A stretch of DNA of 64,000 bases from Heloderma charlesbogerti. Its lineage: Eukaryota; Chordata; Lepidosauria; Squamata; Helodermatidae. The stretch is from the NCBI GenBank assembly GCA_026122225.1, contig JANEZZ010002706.1, forward strand, positions 186,001 to 250,000, read 5' to 3'. A program made the translations under genes and the position numbers. Shown in pieces: positions 36,630 through 47,261 of this stretch. Under the pieces are notes generated by a model. That model did no database searches and was not told the origin of the DNA. It saw only the letters and a program-made list of their open reading frames with translations. Position 1 is the stretch's first letter. Each line of letters begins with the position of its first letter.

Positions 36630-37115
36630 TGAGAGAAAGTGCAGGAAGAGCAGAGGGAGAAAAGGTGTAGGAAGAGCAGAGAGAGAGAGAGAGAGAGGAA
36701 AGAGTGAGAGAGAGGGTGCAGGAAGAACAAAGATGGGGGTGCAGGAGAGAGTGAGAGAGGGTGCAGGAAGAGCAAAGAGAGTAGGGTGCAGGAGACAGTG
36801 AGAGAGGGGGTGCAGGAAGAACAAAGATGGGGTGCAGGAGAGAGTGAGAGAGGGTGCAGGAAGAGCAAAGAGAGGGGGGGTGCAGGAGACAGTGAGAGAG
36901 GGGGTGCAGGAAGAACAAAGATGGGGTGCAGGAGAGAGTGAGAGAGGGTGCAGGAAGAGCAAAGAGAGGGGGGGTGCAGGAGACAGTGAGAGAGGGGGTG
37001 AAGGAAGAACAAAGATGGGGGTGCAGGAGAGAGTGAGAGAGGGTGCAGGAAGAGCAAAGAGAGGGGGGTGCAGGAGACAGTGAGAGAGGGGGTGCAGGAA
37101 GAGCAAAGAGAGAGA
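36630..37115. repeat. Purine-rich minisatellite with exact 94-bp higher-order period
   Basis: The marker aacaaagatg occurs at 36726, 36820, 36914 and 37008, spaced exactly 94 bp. Each 94-bp unit contains four subrepeats of 20-27 bp that begin gtgcagga. Because 94 is not a multiple of three, all three minus frames read through as Leu/His/Ser/Pro repeats; these are not genes. Confidence 0.95.
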
Positions 37116-37548
37116 GAAACAGGGGTTCTGGAAGACCAGAAAGAGAGCGAGAGTGCCAGGGGAGAAAATTGGGGAGATGGAATGCCCTAGTGTGTGCAGG
37201 GCGGGCGGGCAGGAGGGCAACTGTCTCAGAGCCCTCAGTCCTGGCAGCCCGGCTGATTCCCCACTATATAGCAATAAAATGTCCAGGTGCCTCAAACCGG
37301 AGCCCTCACTGCTATATAACATGAGAACTCCATGTGCATATGTGTCCATGTGTAAGAAGAAGGGTGTCCTTTATCCCTTCTCCACTCCTGAAATTCCACC
37401 CACCCACCCGCAAGAGGCCTGAACAGCACTACAAGGTTGTCTGGAAACTTGATTAGAAGTCTTCCTCTTAGCGGCTGGGGCCACACTGCAACATTTTGTC
37501 AGAGGTCACACTTATGATTGCTGGATGGATGGATTGATGCCATCCTTC

Positions 37549-37592
37549 CCAAACCTGGTGCCGTCCAGATGTTTTGGACTGCAACCAGTGGT
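37549..37592. mobile_element. Palindromic hAT-type MITE, left arm only
   Basis: aacctggtgccgtccagatg followed by ttttggactgcaac is the left arm of the family; the right arm is absent here. A right-arm piece with cagccagcatggct and gggagttctagtcca lies at 38085-38130, so the two may be halves of one interrupted element. Confidence 0.55.
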
Positions 37593-37743
37593 GCAGCTAG
37601 GTAGTGTTAGACCCTGGACGGTTTTATGGGGACCCCCCTTAGATGGCCACATGCATGAAGTCTGTCGTGAAGAGCACAACTAATATTTCTCTTCACCCTG
37701 CAACCACCCTTCCATGCTGTTTGACTGCTTTTACATTCCTGAT

Positions 37744-37879
37744 AATAAGGACAATAAAACTGTCCTTAGTTTTATCGTCCTTATTAACAGGATAAGAACA
37801 ATAAGGACAATAAAACTGTCCTTATTGTTTAAATAAAAATAAAATAAATAATTACCAAGAACAATAAGGACAATAAAAC
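37744..37879. repeat. Three copies of an aataaggacaataaaact hairpin unit
   Basis: 37744-37785 forms an 18-bp-arm hairpin with one mismatch. 37797-37829 forms a 12-bp-arm hairpin, and 37859-37879 is a single arm. The units share aataaggacaataaaact. Confidence 0.75.
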
Positions 37880-38189
37880 TGAAACCTGTTAAAAAAAATA
37901 CTCTGAGCAGGCGCAGTTTTGCATTTTAAGCTCACTCAGAACATAGCACTTTCATGACTACAGGAATAAAATGGAGTCTGCTTCCACTGCCCTGATACCT
38001 CATCTTTCTGGGTGGTCATTTGGGGGCAGCCTTGGTTGCAGGGTTCTGGACGTTGGGCCCAAGGTCTAGCCCAAGCTGCACCCCAGCCAGCATGGCTAAA
38101 AGTGAGGAATCCTGGGAGTTCTAGTCCATTGAATGGCTCAGAGTCTGGAAGGGACCACAGCGTTCCACTCTAATGCTGTCTTTCCACAG

Positions 38190-38312
38190 GGGTGAAGATT
38201 GTGGGCCTTTCTGGCGAGGAGAGACTTGCCATTCTGCAAGGATGCCCTGGCTTTCCTGGAGCAGCAGGAAGCCCTGGAGAAAAGGGGGCACCTGGACTAT
38301 CTGGCCTAAAAG
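38190..38312 (+). CDS. FCN3: Ficolin exon 2: N-terminal region and first collagen triplets
   Basis: Codes residues 33-72. VKIVGLSGEERLAILQ is followed by the second conserved cysteine in GCPGFPG and the start of the collagen helix. Uninterrupted Gly-X-Y triplets begin at Gly49 (GCP GFP GAA GSP GEK GAP GLS GLK). The GSPGEKGAPG stretch matches human FCN3 as I recall it, while VKIVGL and LAILQGCPG resemble FCN1/2. The acceptor is tctttccacag at 38188-38189. The donor is g/GTACTG in phase 1, a weak donor after +3. The two cysteines (30 and 50) fit disulfide-linked oligomer assembly. Confidence 0.9.
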
Positions 38313-38349
38313 GTACTGAACTGGTGAGGATGATGTCACTCTGAGGGCT

Positions 38350-38540
38350 CTACCTAGGGGGGCCAGGAGTCCTACTTTACAGAGTATCCTCCTAAACTAT
38401 TGTCCTCTAATTGAAAGGCTGCCAGGGACAGTCCTCTATTTAAAAGCATGTTCTGTTTGAAAGGCTGGCCAGCCCAAATCCAGTTTAAAGAACCCTAGGA
38501 AGGGAGAGCAGGGGGCCTTGAAGTTGATGGGATCATTTAG
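38350..38540. mobile_element. Old interspersed repeat (ggacagtcctctatttgaagg family), copy 1
   Basis: It shares gacagtcctctatttaaaag, aaatccagtttaaagaaccc and gggagagcaggggg with copies at 52955-53700 (itself interrupted) and 56870-57235; downstream parts of the family also occur at 39840-40110 and 40890-41113. Class unknown. Confidence 0.55.
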
Positions 38541-39465
38541 TAATGATTAACTGACTACGGCTGAATGGCAATACTTGCAATTACAACACTTGTTGGAATC
38601 TGGGTTTGGTCCGACTGGTTTTACAGCTCCGGAGTCCCCATTGTTATTGGAAACACTGATAGCAGCTGATCAGTCATACCGATGCACGATTCATGTATAT
38701 AAATACTTGTTATCAGTAAATAAATATGGTATTCAGAGTGTAAGACAGGGATGGGGTAGAGAATTGGAGCACCCCATTTTGCCTAATCAATGGATTGATG
38801 TTTTAGCGGCTATACTTGAAGTTACCTATGGACTTTAGGCTACGCCTTATACAGGGAAAAAAATCTTGTTTCGGGTTTACTGGACTCCACAACGTCTTTT
38901 TAATAAGGGTTTGTCTAATTCGCATAACTGTTGGAGATGTAATACACCTAATGCTTCTCTTATTCACATGTTTTGCAAAGCTTAGTTGTCACTGCCTTTT
39001 GGGAGGAGGACATAATACGGATAAACTTTGTACTCGAACACTCCTTAATACTGAATGATGTACATGTCCTCCTAAACTATTTACCGGTTTCTTGGAAGTT
39101 AACGTACGGTCAGTGCAAATGGATTTTCAAAGCCTGCTTGACAGCCAAAAGACTGATATTATAAGATTGGAAGGATAAATATTCACCTCATATAATGCAA
39201 TGGATTGAGGACCTAACAATGCTGTCAACATTTGAACATGTGGAGTATAGTCGCCACTCACAAATAGATAAATATATGGATATTTGGTCTGCTTTTCTTG
39301 ATGCTTATGCATAATCTCTTGTCTGTTTGCTTTTTCTTCTAGAAGGTTGTATTTAATGGAATATTGATATTTCTATGCATGTAATTTCTTGTCTTTTTTC
39401 CTTTATTTCTGCATGATTTGTTTTTGTTTTGTTAAAACCACAATAAAAAATAGTAATATAGTAAT
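38541..39465 (+). mobile_element. L1-type LINE ORF2 C-terminus and 3' UTR
   Basis: Degraded + strand frames encode an L1 ORF2 end: QGWGRELEHPILPNQW-like sequence, then WTPQRLFNKGLSN, then the C-terminal zinc-knuckle region NCWRCNTPNASLIHMF (38920-38970), and finally a MQWIEDLTM/YMDIWSAFLDAY-like tail ending near 39313. An A-rich 3' end with aataaaaaatag follows. Several stops and frameshifts are present. Confidence 0.75.
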
Positions 39466-40447
39466 GATGCCTCCTGTTAGAAAGGCAATTCACAGAGAAA
39501 AAACAAAAAGGCAAAAACAGAATGAGCATTTTCCAGGCCCACATGCACGCAGGCTATCTTAGCACAATAAAAGGAGACCACACCCTTCTTTAGTGAGGAA
39601 AGGGTAGTTTTACTCACAAATGTTCTTGCATATAAAATGCAGGTAAAGCGTAGAGTTTCAAAAAGAGTTTGTTCAGTCCATTTTGTGTTCCATTATACAG
39701 GCATGAGCGAAAGAGCAAACGCACGTGCTCCCAACAATGGTGGAAGTCAGAGGGGGCGGTGAGGGAGGAAGGGAAGGAGTAAAAGGAAGAAATCACAGGA
39801 AACCACATTGTAGGGTATAGAGATCCTCAGGCCAGCTGCTATGAACTAATTGCAACACTGCCCCCTTCCAGTAACTTGCAGATGAGGTTGCAATATTCCC
39901 AACAGAAGTTGCCCATCAGTTAGAACCTGGACAACAGACTAAGCAAGTCCACAGATCTCCTGGTCACAGTAATTTCCCCACTCGCTATGGTGAGATGTAT
40001 TGTGTAGGTCTTCTTAAATTAAAGCCATTGGGCAGTTCTATTACACCCTGCCAATTCCTGTCTGCAAGTGGCACCCACTACTTGTAGAATGAAGATTTGG
40101 CATTTCTGGGGCAATTGGAAACAAGTGAAAGTGCTCGTTTCTAGAATGGGGCAGGTCACATAAGGGAGCTCCACCGACCTGCCCCAATCAAGAAACGAGC
40201 GTTTCCACTAATTTCAGGGCTTCCTCTGGGAAGTGCTGCATCTCTGTTGCACAAGTGGTGGATTCCACTTGAGCAACAGAAACTGCAGGACACAAGAGAA
40301 TCGGTGGGGACGTAAGCACCCCATTGAATTCCACTCAGTATTTCTAAGTTTGTATCTACATCTACTCAGTTTGTTCTGAATCCAGATTCTTCATTCTTGG
40401 AGTCCCAGGCCTCCAAACACAATGACAGACAGTTTGTCAATTCTTTC
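39466..40447. other. Ficolin intron 2, mostly unassigned
   Basis: 39840-40110 resembles the 3' portion of the interspersed repeat at 56870-57235 (gttgcccatcagttagaacc, gacaacagactaagcaagtc, gtgagatgtattgtgta). The remainder has no match inside the window. Confidence 0.4.
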
Positions 40448-40640
40448 GGGGCCGTGGCTTAGTGGTGGAACACCTGCTACCTGCTGTGCACGCAAAGGGT
40501 CCCAGGTTCAATCCCCAGCATCCCCAGGTAGAGCTAGGAAAGAATCCTGCCAGAAACCCTGGAGAGATGCTGCCAATACTGGGCTAGATGGGCCAATGCT
40601 CTGATGCAGTATAGGGCAGCTTCCTATGTTTCTAACCTAG
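40448..40640 (+). mobile_element. tRNA-derived SINE, second family
   Basis: Head ggggccgtggcttagtggtg, B-box-like ggttcaatccccagcatccc, body gctgccaatactgggctaga and end gggcagcttcctatgttt. It is inside ficolin intron 2, in sense orientation. Confidence 0.85.
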
Positions 40641-40889
40641 CTCACGTGGATTTGCAACAAAAAGTTACTGGCTGAAGCTGTATTCCTGACCCACCCCTCC
40701 TATAATAGCAGATTCAAAGGGAAGGGCTTTAGACCGGGAAAGCTGCATGGAAAAAATGGGTTATATGCCCCCTTCCCCAGTGTGATTGCTCTGATCAAAA
40801 TTAGAAACCCCAGAGGCTGCTTTAATGTAACCCCCCCATACCCCAACTCCAGATCTGATCACAGATCCGTTTGGTTTTTTTTTACTCAG

Positions 40890-41113
40890 CTGGCCACTTA
40901 ACATATTGCCAAAAAGAGGAAACGCATCACCAAAAAAGAGGACAAAAGGACAAGATTTGCTTAAAAGTTGCAGATGCTAATGTATATGTATAGATACAAA
41001 TTTGGAAATAATAACTATCATTTAAATCTAGGATGGCCATTTCTGAATCTCCAAAGAAGAGGAAATGCACCACCAAAAAGAGGACACTGATTTGCATAAC
41101 ATTTTGCATGTGC
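40890..41113. mobile_element. Old interspersed repeat, interrupted by a SINE
   Basis: It contains two near copies of aagaggaaa(c/t)gcaccacca-type sequence (40915 and 41053) each followed by a gcatgtgctaattcatgtg-type block. The repeat is interrupted at 41127 by the SINE below and resumes at 41466. Confidence 0.5.
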
Positions 41114-41127
41114 TAATTCATGTGTAT

Positions 41128-41465
41128 GGGCCGCGGTGGCTCAGTGGTTAAGACGCTGAACTGCAGACTGGAAGGTCGGCAGGTCAGCAGTTCGAGATCC
41201 GAGTGCCGCGTGACGGAGTGAGCTCCCGTCTTCAGTCCCAGCTCCTGCCAACCTAGCAGTTCGAAAGCAAGAAATTGCAAGTAGATAAATAGGCACCGCC
41301 TCGGCGGGAAAGGTAACAGTGTTCCGTGCACCTCGGTGTTCATTCATGCCGGCCACATGACCACGGAAGCATCTTCGGACAGCGCTGGCTCTTCGGCTTA
41401 GAAACGGGGATGAGCACCGCACCCTAGAGTCGGACACGACTGGTTGGGGACACCTTTACCTTTTT
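41128..41465 (+). mobile_element. tRNA-derived SINE, third family, with perfect 14-bp target duplication
   Basis: It starts gggccgcggtggctcagtgg, with A-box-like ggctcagtggttaag and B-box-like gttcgagatcc. The body includes cagttcgaaagcaagaaatt and ccggccacatgaccacgg, and the element ends cacctttaccttttt. It is flanked on both sides by taattcatgtgtat (41114-41127 and 41466-41479), a perfect target-site duplication. Its low divergence and intact duplication mark a fairly young insertion within ficolin intron 2. Confidence 0.95.
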
Positions 41466-41488
41466 TAATTCATGTGTATAGATGCAGA

Positions 41489-41517
41489 CATTATTATTAT
41501 TATTATTATTATTATTG
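41489..41517. repeat. Microsatellite (ATT)n
   Basis: Nine ATT units directly downstream of the old repeat remnant. Confidence 0.9.
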
Positions 41518-41930
41518 AAATAGAAATACAGTACATTTCACCACAGTGTGGAAGACTGTGACCAGATGACCTGTGTGCCTGCCTGTTCAGTCTGCTGTCC
41601 AGGTATTAACTCTTGATGGGCAACAGTTCTGATGGTTCTTTATCTTTAAACCAGATTTGAACAGAACAGCCTTTCAAACAGAGGATGCCTTCAAACAGAG
41701 GACAGCCACCCTATTTTTGACCCTTAATGTAATGCATGCAATTGTTCTGTGTGTTCACAGGTGTTATTAATCCCAATATCCATAGGGAAATTGTCCTTGT
41801 CCTTTGAAGGATGCTATGTCCTTTGAAGCACGGCAAAGCAAAAAAAAAACAATGACAAAAAAAACGATGATTTGCATATGCCAATTTGTATGTTAATTCA
41901 GCCCTCAAGACACACTGTCCCCGCTACCCT

Positions 41931-42345
41931 AGAATCATAGAATAGTAGGGTTGGAAGGGGCCTATAAGACCATGGAGTCCAACCCCCTGCTCAATGCAGG
42001 AATCTAAGTCAAAGCATCCCTGACAGATGGCTGTCCAGCCTCATCTTGAATGCCTCCAGTGTGGGAGAGCCCACCACCTCCCGAAGTAATTGGTTCCATT
42101 GTCATATTGCTCTAACGGTCAAGAAGTTTCTCCTGATGTTCAGCTGGAATCCGGCCTCCTGTCACTTGAGCCCATGATTCCGTGTCCTGCACTCTGGGAT
42201 GATGGAGAAGAGATCCTGGCCTTCCTCTCTGTGACCACCTTTCAAGTACTTGAAGAGCGCTATCATATCTCCCCTCAGTCTTCTCTTCTCATGGCTAAAA
42301 ATGCCCAGTTCTTTCAGTCTCTCCTCATAGGGCTATGTACCTCTC
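41931..42345 (-). mobile_element. CR1 LINE 3' end
   Basis: The + strand reads gaatcatagaatagtagggt (the reversed 3' tail), ccctgacagatggctgtcca, ttccattgtcatattgctct and ctcatagggctatgt. It is antisense to the ficolin gene in intron 2 and 5'-truncated. Confidence 0.9.
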
Positions 42346-42884
42346 CAGCAAGCTAGATGCTTAAGATCTGTAAGGATGGAAAAGACACAAACTCAAGCTG
42401 GTACCCAGGAGGAACTGAGTTTTGTTAACTCAGGGCTAGCCAGTTCATTCCTGGCATATAATAGGTTCAGACAGTGGTAGCCAAGAGTCAGTCTTGTCAG
42501 CAAAACATTAGATCTTCCTTGCAGAAGAGGCTGTGATTGGAAGGCTCAACATTGCTGAGTTGTCAAAAAGGCTGCAAATCTTCCCTTTTTCGCTAAGGAT
42601 TTCCATTTTGTGAGACTGCTTTACCTTATATGTTATTATATTTCAATTTATAATTGCTTTCTTTTTTGTTTATTGCTTCCTACCGTGCAAACTGCTTTGA
42701 GCTTATGGAAAAGTAATATAAAAATTCTTCAGATAAAGAGAATTCCCGTGAGACCTTTTTTGGGTAGTGGTGGTTATTATTTGGGGGGGGGGTCTTGATC
42801 TTCCCTTTGCTGTCAGTATAATCTAGCTGTATAATATATAGGGTTGGGGGCAGTATAATATAGAAACCAGGCTTATATCTGATT
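42346..42884. other. Ficolin intron 2, nothing recognised
   Basis: No repeat or exon could be assigned. A nine-G run occurs near 42783. Confidence 0.4.
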
Positions 42885-43018
42885 ATGTGTCCATTGTCTA
42901 ATTCTCTGGCAGAGGTCTTTCCAGTTAACTGCTGCCTAATCCTTTTAACTGGAGATGCTGGAGATTGAACCTGCATACAAAGCATGTGCTTTACCACTAA
43001 GCTACGGTCTCTCCTTTT
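42885..43018 (-). mobile_element. tRNA-derived SINE, second family, antisense
   Basis: ttttaactggagatgctgga, then gattgaacctgcatacaaag and catgtgctttaccactaag are the reverse complement of the SINE head with its B box. Confidence 0.75.
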
Positions 43019-43123
43019 GACTCTGGCTGTTTCTCGTTCTAAGAGAACACCTATATTTTTCAGTGCTGTTCTTTCATCACTGAGCTTTCACAGTGCCCTC
43101 ATAGTGTCTTGCTTCACTTTCAG

Positions 43124-43168
43124 GAGACATGGGGCCACCTGGGAAGCAAGGACCGAAAGGGGCACAAG
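43124..43168 (+). CDS. FCN3: Ficolin exon 3: 45-bp collagen exon with MASP-binding motif
   Basis: The exon is exactly 45 bp (five Gly-X-Y triplets), a classic collagen exon size, and codes residues 74-87 within GDM GPP GKQ GPK GAQ G. Pro78-Gly79-Lys80-Gln81-Gly82-Pro83 fits the Hyp-Gly-Lys-X-Gly-Pro motif known to bind MASPs in ficolins and mannose-binding lectin. The motif aligns with GPPGKMGPKG of human FCN3 as recalled. The acceptor is cttcactttcag at 43122-43123 and the donor g/GTAACC, phase 1 on both sides. Joined directly to exon 4 the frame is kept. Confidence 0.9.
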
Positions 43169-43365
43169 GTAACCCTACGCTGATTTTCTTCAAGGGGATG
43201 AATTCTAGAAGGGTAGTCACGTTGGGTTGTTTGCAGCAAAAACAACAGACTCAAACAACACTTCACAGACTAAGGGTGACCTCTAAAGAACTACACAGCC
43301 AGCTCCACACAGCCAAAGGGACTTTGGATTTGTGTTTTTCAAACAGCATTTCCATCCCCTCACCA

Positions 43366-43485
43366 GGGCCAGCCCTACCATTAGGCAGAACAGGGTGGCT
43401 GCCTCAGGTGTCAGATGTTGGGAGGTAGAGAACAGCAGTGATGTGTTGGAGAACAGAGCAGTGTGTGGCACACAGCCTTCCCTAC
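43366..43485. mobile_element. Nonautonomous hAT-like element (cagggccagcccta family), copy 2
   Basis: cagggccagccctaccatta and gtcagatgttgggaggtaga match copies 1 and 3; the right part is truncated. Confidence 0.6.
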
Positions 43486-44070
43486 ATATGAGTTACTATT
43501 TATTTATTTCATTTATATCCCACCTTCCTTCCATTGTGGAACTCAAGGTGGCTACATGTGGTTCCTAGGTGGTCTCCCCTCCAAGCACTGACCAGACCCA
43601 GACCTGCTTAGCTTCAGCACAGTGGCTGCCTCATGTGCCTTCAGACTATGCCTTGGAATGCATAGATCAGGGTTTCTAACAGTCTAATTTAGAAAAAGGA
43701 AGAAGTCTTTTGATGTTTGGGATCTCTAGCCAAGTTTGTTCTGCATCCTCATCCACAGCCATTCCCAGGACCTGGGGTGGGGTGGGGGAGTCTGCCATGA
43801 CAAACTAACACAATAATTAACCACTATTGGTTCTATAGACAAGCCCAAAACCAATAATTTTTTGTATATGTGCTGGCAGTATTTGGGGATGATGGGAGTT
43901 GAAGTCCAACAATATATGGGGACCAAAGCTTGGGAAATGCAGCTGTACATGAGTATCCTGTTCTCCTGGGGCATGAGGTTCATGGGGTCAAGTTAAGGCA
44001 GGTCTCTCAAAGCAGTAACCAGAACCTTGGAAAGTTACCAGTGGGCCCTGCTGGCTGAGCTATGGAAATA

Positions 44071-45700
44071 CAGTCAGGGCAAGAAATATTGGAACACGGA
44101 TAACTGTTTTGGCAGTTGGCCTCTGTACACCACCATTGAAGTTGAAAGGAAACACACCCAGATGGGAGCAAAGACAGGACTTTCAGCTGTAATTCAAGGG
44201 GTTTGACAAAAGTGGGGCACTAACCATTCAGGAAGTACAGCCAGTGGCGTGCACACACACCCATCGTTGGTGGCCCATAAGTAATGGAACAAACCAACAT
44301 CATTTCAAACCTAAGGATCGCCTTTAATACCTGGATGAAAATCCTTTGCAGTCAATGACTGCCTGAAGTCTGGAAGCCATGGACATGACCAAATGCTGAG
44401 TTTCCTCCCTCGAGATGCTTTGCCAGGCCTTTACTGCAGCAGCTGCTGCTTGTTTGTGGGTCTTTCTGCCTTCAGTCTTGTCTTCAGTAAGTGAAAAGCA
44501 TGCTCTATTGGACTGAGATCAGGTGAGAGACTTGGCCATTGAAGAACATCCCACTTCTTTGCCTTGAGAAACTCTTGGGTAGCTTTTGCTGTATGTTTGG
44601 GTCATTATCCATCTGCAATATGAAGCGGCATCCTATCAGTTTGGCAGCATTCGGCTGAATCTGAGCAGAAAGTATAGCCCTATACACTTCAGAATTCATC
44701 CTGCTGCGTTTATCAGTAGTCAGGTCATCAGTAAACACCAGTGACCTGGTTCCATTGGCAGCAATACATGCCCATGCCATAACACTGCCTCCACCATGTT
44801 TGACAGATGATGTGGTATGCTTTGGATCATGAGCTGTTCCTTTCCTTCTCCATACTTTTCTTTTCCCATCATTCTGGTACAAGTTAATCTTGGTTTCATC
44901 AGTCCAAAGAATCTTATTCCAGAACTGGACAGGCTTTTTTAGGTGTTTGCTGGCAAAGGCTAATCTGGCCTTTCGGTTCTTGAGCGTTACCAGTGGTTTG
45001 CACCTTGTTGTGAAGCCTCTGTATTTAATTCATAAAGCCATCTCTTGACTGTAGATGTTGACAATGACATGCCTACCTCCACAAGAGCGTTCTTGATCTG
45101 GCTAGATGTTGTGAAAGGGTTCCTCTTCACCATGAGCAGAATTCTGCAGTCATCCACTTTAGCTGTCTCCCATGGTCTTCCAGGCCTTTTGCTGTTGCTG
45201 AGCTTGCCAGTTAATTCCTTCATTTTCAGGATGTTCCAAACTGTTGTATTGGCCACTCCCACTGTTTTTGCTATCTCTCTGATGGGTTTATTTTGTTTCC
45301 TTGGCCTAATGATGGCCTCCTTCACTCGCATGAACACCTCTTTGGACCTCATGTCCAAAGTGAACAGCTACCAAATGCAAACTCAGAACCACCTCCAGGC
45401 CTTTTATCTGCTTGATTGGTCATGGGACACCCAGGAAACAGGCCACACCTGGCCATGCAGCTGCTTGTCAGCCATTCGTTCCATTATTTATGAACCACCA
45501 GCAATGGGGGGGGGGTGTATGCCACTGGCTGTACTTCCTGAATGGTTAGTGCCCCACTTTTGTCAAACCCCTTGCATTACAGCTGAAAGTTCTGACTTGG
45601 CTCCCATCTGGATGTGTTTCCTTTCAACTTCAATGTGGTGGTGTACAGAGGCCAACTGTCAAAACAGTTACCCTTGTTCTTATATTTCTGGCCCTGACTG
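44071..45700 (-). mobile_element. Tc1-type DNA transposon with ~220-bp terminal inverted repeats
   Basis: It is flanked by TA (44069-44070 and 45701-45702), the Tc1/mariner target duplication. Left (44071-44294) and right (45478-45700) termini are long inverted repeats that start cagtcagggc(a/c)agaaatat. The transposase is on the minus strand in broken frames. The N-terminal part (45358-44987) has a paired-like helix-turn-helix region (IREIAKTVGVANTTVWNILK). The C-terminal part (44882-44505) has HGGGSVMAWACIAANG and LQMDNDP, which contains the second catalytic Asp of the DDE triad. The frame breaks between 44883 and 44986, so the copy is probably inactive. It lies antisense in ficolin intron 3. 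Confidence 0.93.
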
Positions 45701-45702
45701 TA

Positions 45703-46430
45703 TGTTGCCTTAACAGGGAGGGAGCCAAAGCCCTCTGAGGCCTTAAGTCAGGCAAGGCCAGTTCTGCATTAGGCCCCACCTCCTTGAAGGAGCCAGCTGT
45801 GTTCCTTAAAGGGTCCTTGCCTGGTTCCAAATCCTTTGACCTGCAAGGTCTAAGAGATGGAAGAGCTGCTTGGGAGATTCATCCTGTGTGTCAAGGTGGA
45901 CACTGAGCCCATAGAATCCCAGAGTAGTTTTGATTCTGATTCTGAGGAGTCGCTCCTGGGAGAGGAGTGCACTCCTCTTTCCCAGGGCCAACAGCTGACG
46001 GAGATTCCTCCCACCGGCATTCCTAGCTTAGATAGCAGTCCTGGGAGTGACAGAGCGCGGGAAGCAGACTTGATGGATGTGCGTCACCGACGCAGACAGC
46101 GGCGCCAAATGCAGGGCGCGGAAAGGAGGCGTAGTGCCCGGTTGGCGCGCAAACAACAGTTGCGCCCAGAGGATCCAAGGGAAAAGGGGAGGGACTCTCC
46201 CTAGCCCTTAAGTTCAGGGTCTGCCAGTGATTCCCTTTCAAACGGGGACCAACTGTTCCAACTTAGGGCATAGGTACTCTGCTGCTCATATCTAGTTCCT
46301 AATGGTAGAGTTGTTAAGTTGTAAAAGAGGAATAAAGCTTTGAAAAGAATCCCTTTGTCTGTGTCTGGACTTGGCTACTGGATTAGACTGAGAGAGGCCT
46401 CCAAGGAGCCCTTGACACTGTGACTCAGAG
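45703..46430 (+). mobile_element. Probable solo LTR (Gypsy-like) with small acidic/basic open frame
   Basis: It starts TGTTGCC directly at the Tc1 edge and contains a 115-codon open frame (45857-46204) with an acidic-serine stretch (SFDSDSEESLLGEE) followed by a basic block (RHRRRQRRQMQGAERRRSARLARKQ). An AATAAAGCTTTG poly(A) context follows at 46331. Squamate Gypsy-type LTRs commonly have such composition, but I cannot place the right terminus or a target duplication. A short-exon host origin is less likely. Downstream 46440-46600 carries a similar acidic-rich reading on the opposite strand. Confidence 0.4.
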
Positions 46431-46599
46431 GCTGATTGATGGTAGGGCCATGTCTTCTGGCTAGGAAGGCATAGGGGGAGGTACTGAAGGTTCTGCCGCA
46501 GGGAAATTGGCCTCAACCTCATCTTGATCTGAGTCCTCCTCAGAGCCCTGTGGTACCCCAAGGTCAGGGGCCAGGTCAACGAGTGCCAGGCTGTCGTTA

Positions 46600-47261
46600 T
46601 TTGCTTAGTAACATGTTTGGTTTCTTTAAATACCAGGTAAACCACCGGACCTTTCATCCCTCTGCCAAAACGGTGAGTTTTTTATTGCCTCTTCAAATAA
46701 TTCCCCCCCATACACACACACAATGCCTGCGCTCACTCCAATTGCCTCCATCAACAGCAGCACTTCAGGACTGCAATAATAAGGAAACAAATCAGTTATG
46801 CATTTTTCAAAGCCTGAAGCAACTGTCCTTTCTTCAAAGGAATATGCAGACTTTGAAATTCCCCAGCTTTTCTTTCATTCATTCATTATATTCAGTTTAA
46901 CATTCACTTTTCATGGTAAGGAGTGCTGCTGAGCTGCTGATAAAATCCTGACATCACTACACACAGCAGAGGCTATTTCTTAAATGCTTCAAAAGCACCA
47001 GTGAATGAAGCTTTTCATATCTTATAAATTTAGTCTCAAGGAGGTCAAGGCGTGACTCTTGTACCCCAAACCAGTTAAAAATGTGGAGTAGCAATGATAA
47101 TCTGTATAATTGTGATCTAGTGATTGACAGAAAATTTCTAGATTAAAATACACGGAATTACTGAGGACACGCGAATTACTAAATGGAAAAGCCATCCTTT
47201 ATATGATCTTTACCTTACTATATAAAATGGGAACACAACGGGTTTTAAACTGTGTTAAAAG
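46600..47261. other. Ficolin intron 3, nothing recognised
   Basis: No exon or repeat assignment, apart from a short CA run near 46714. Confidence 0.35.

Larger units (their letters stand above)
35325..38189. other. Ficolin intron 1
   Basis: A 2.9-kb intron that holds a SINE tail-like fragment (ggaagctgccttatagttca, near 35368), a GA-rich tract, the 94-bp minisatellite and small hairpins. It ends with tgctgtctttccacag. Confidence 0.8.

Noticed and set aside
36471..37349. A 292-codon minus-strand open frame, plus similar frames beside it, rich in Leu/His/Ser/Pro
   Set aside because: It is the 94-bp minisatellite read in all three frames; 94 is not divisible by three and the DNA is low complexity, so open frames arise without selection.
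40448..41465. tRNA-like heads (ggctcagtggttaag, ggttcaatcccc)
   Set aside because: They are SINE promoters with SINE bodies and tails, with no complete cloverleaf or CCA-adjacent acceptor stem, so no tRNA gene is called.
45045..45713. 222-codon plus-strand open frame
   Set aside because: It is antisense to the Tc1 transposase and its terminal repeat; the minus strand has the HTH motifs.
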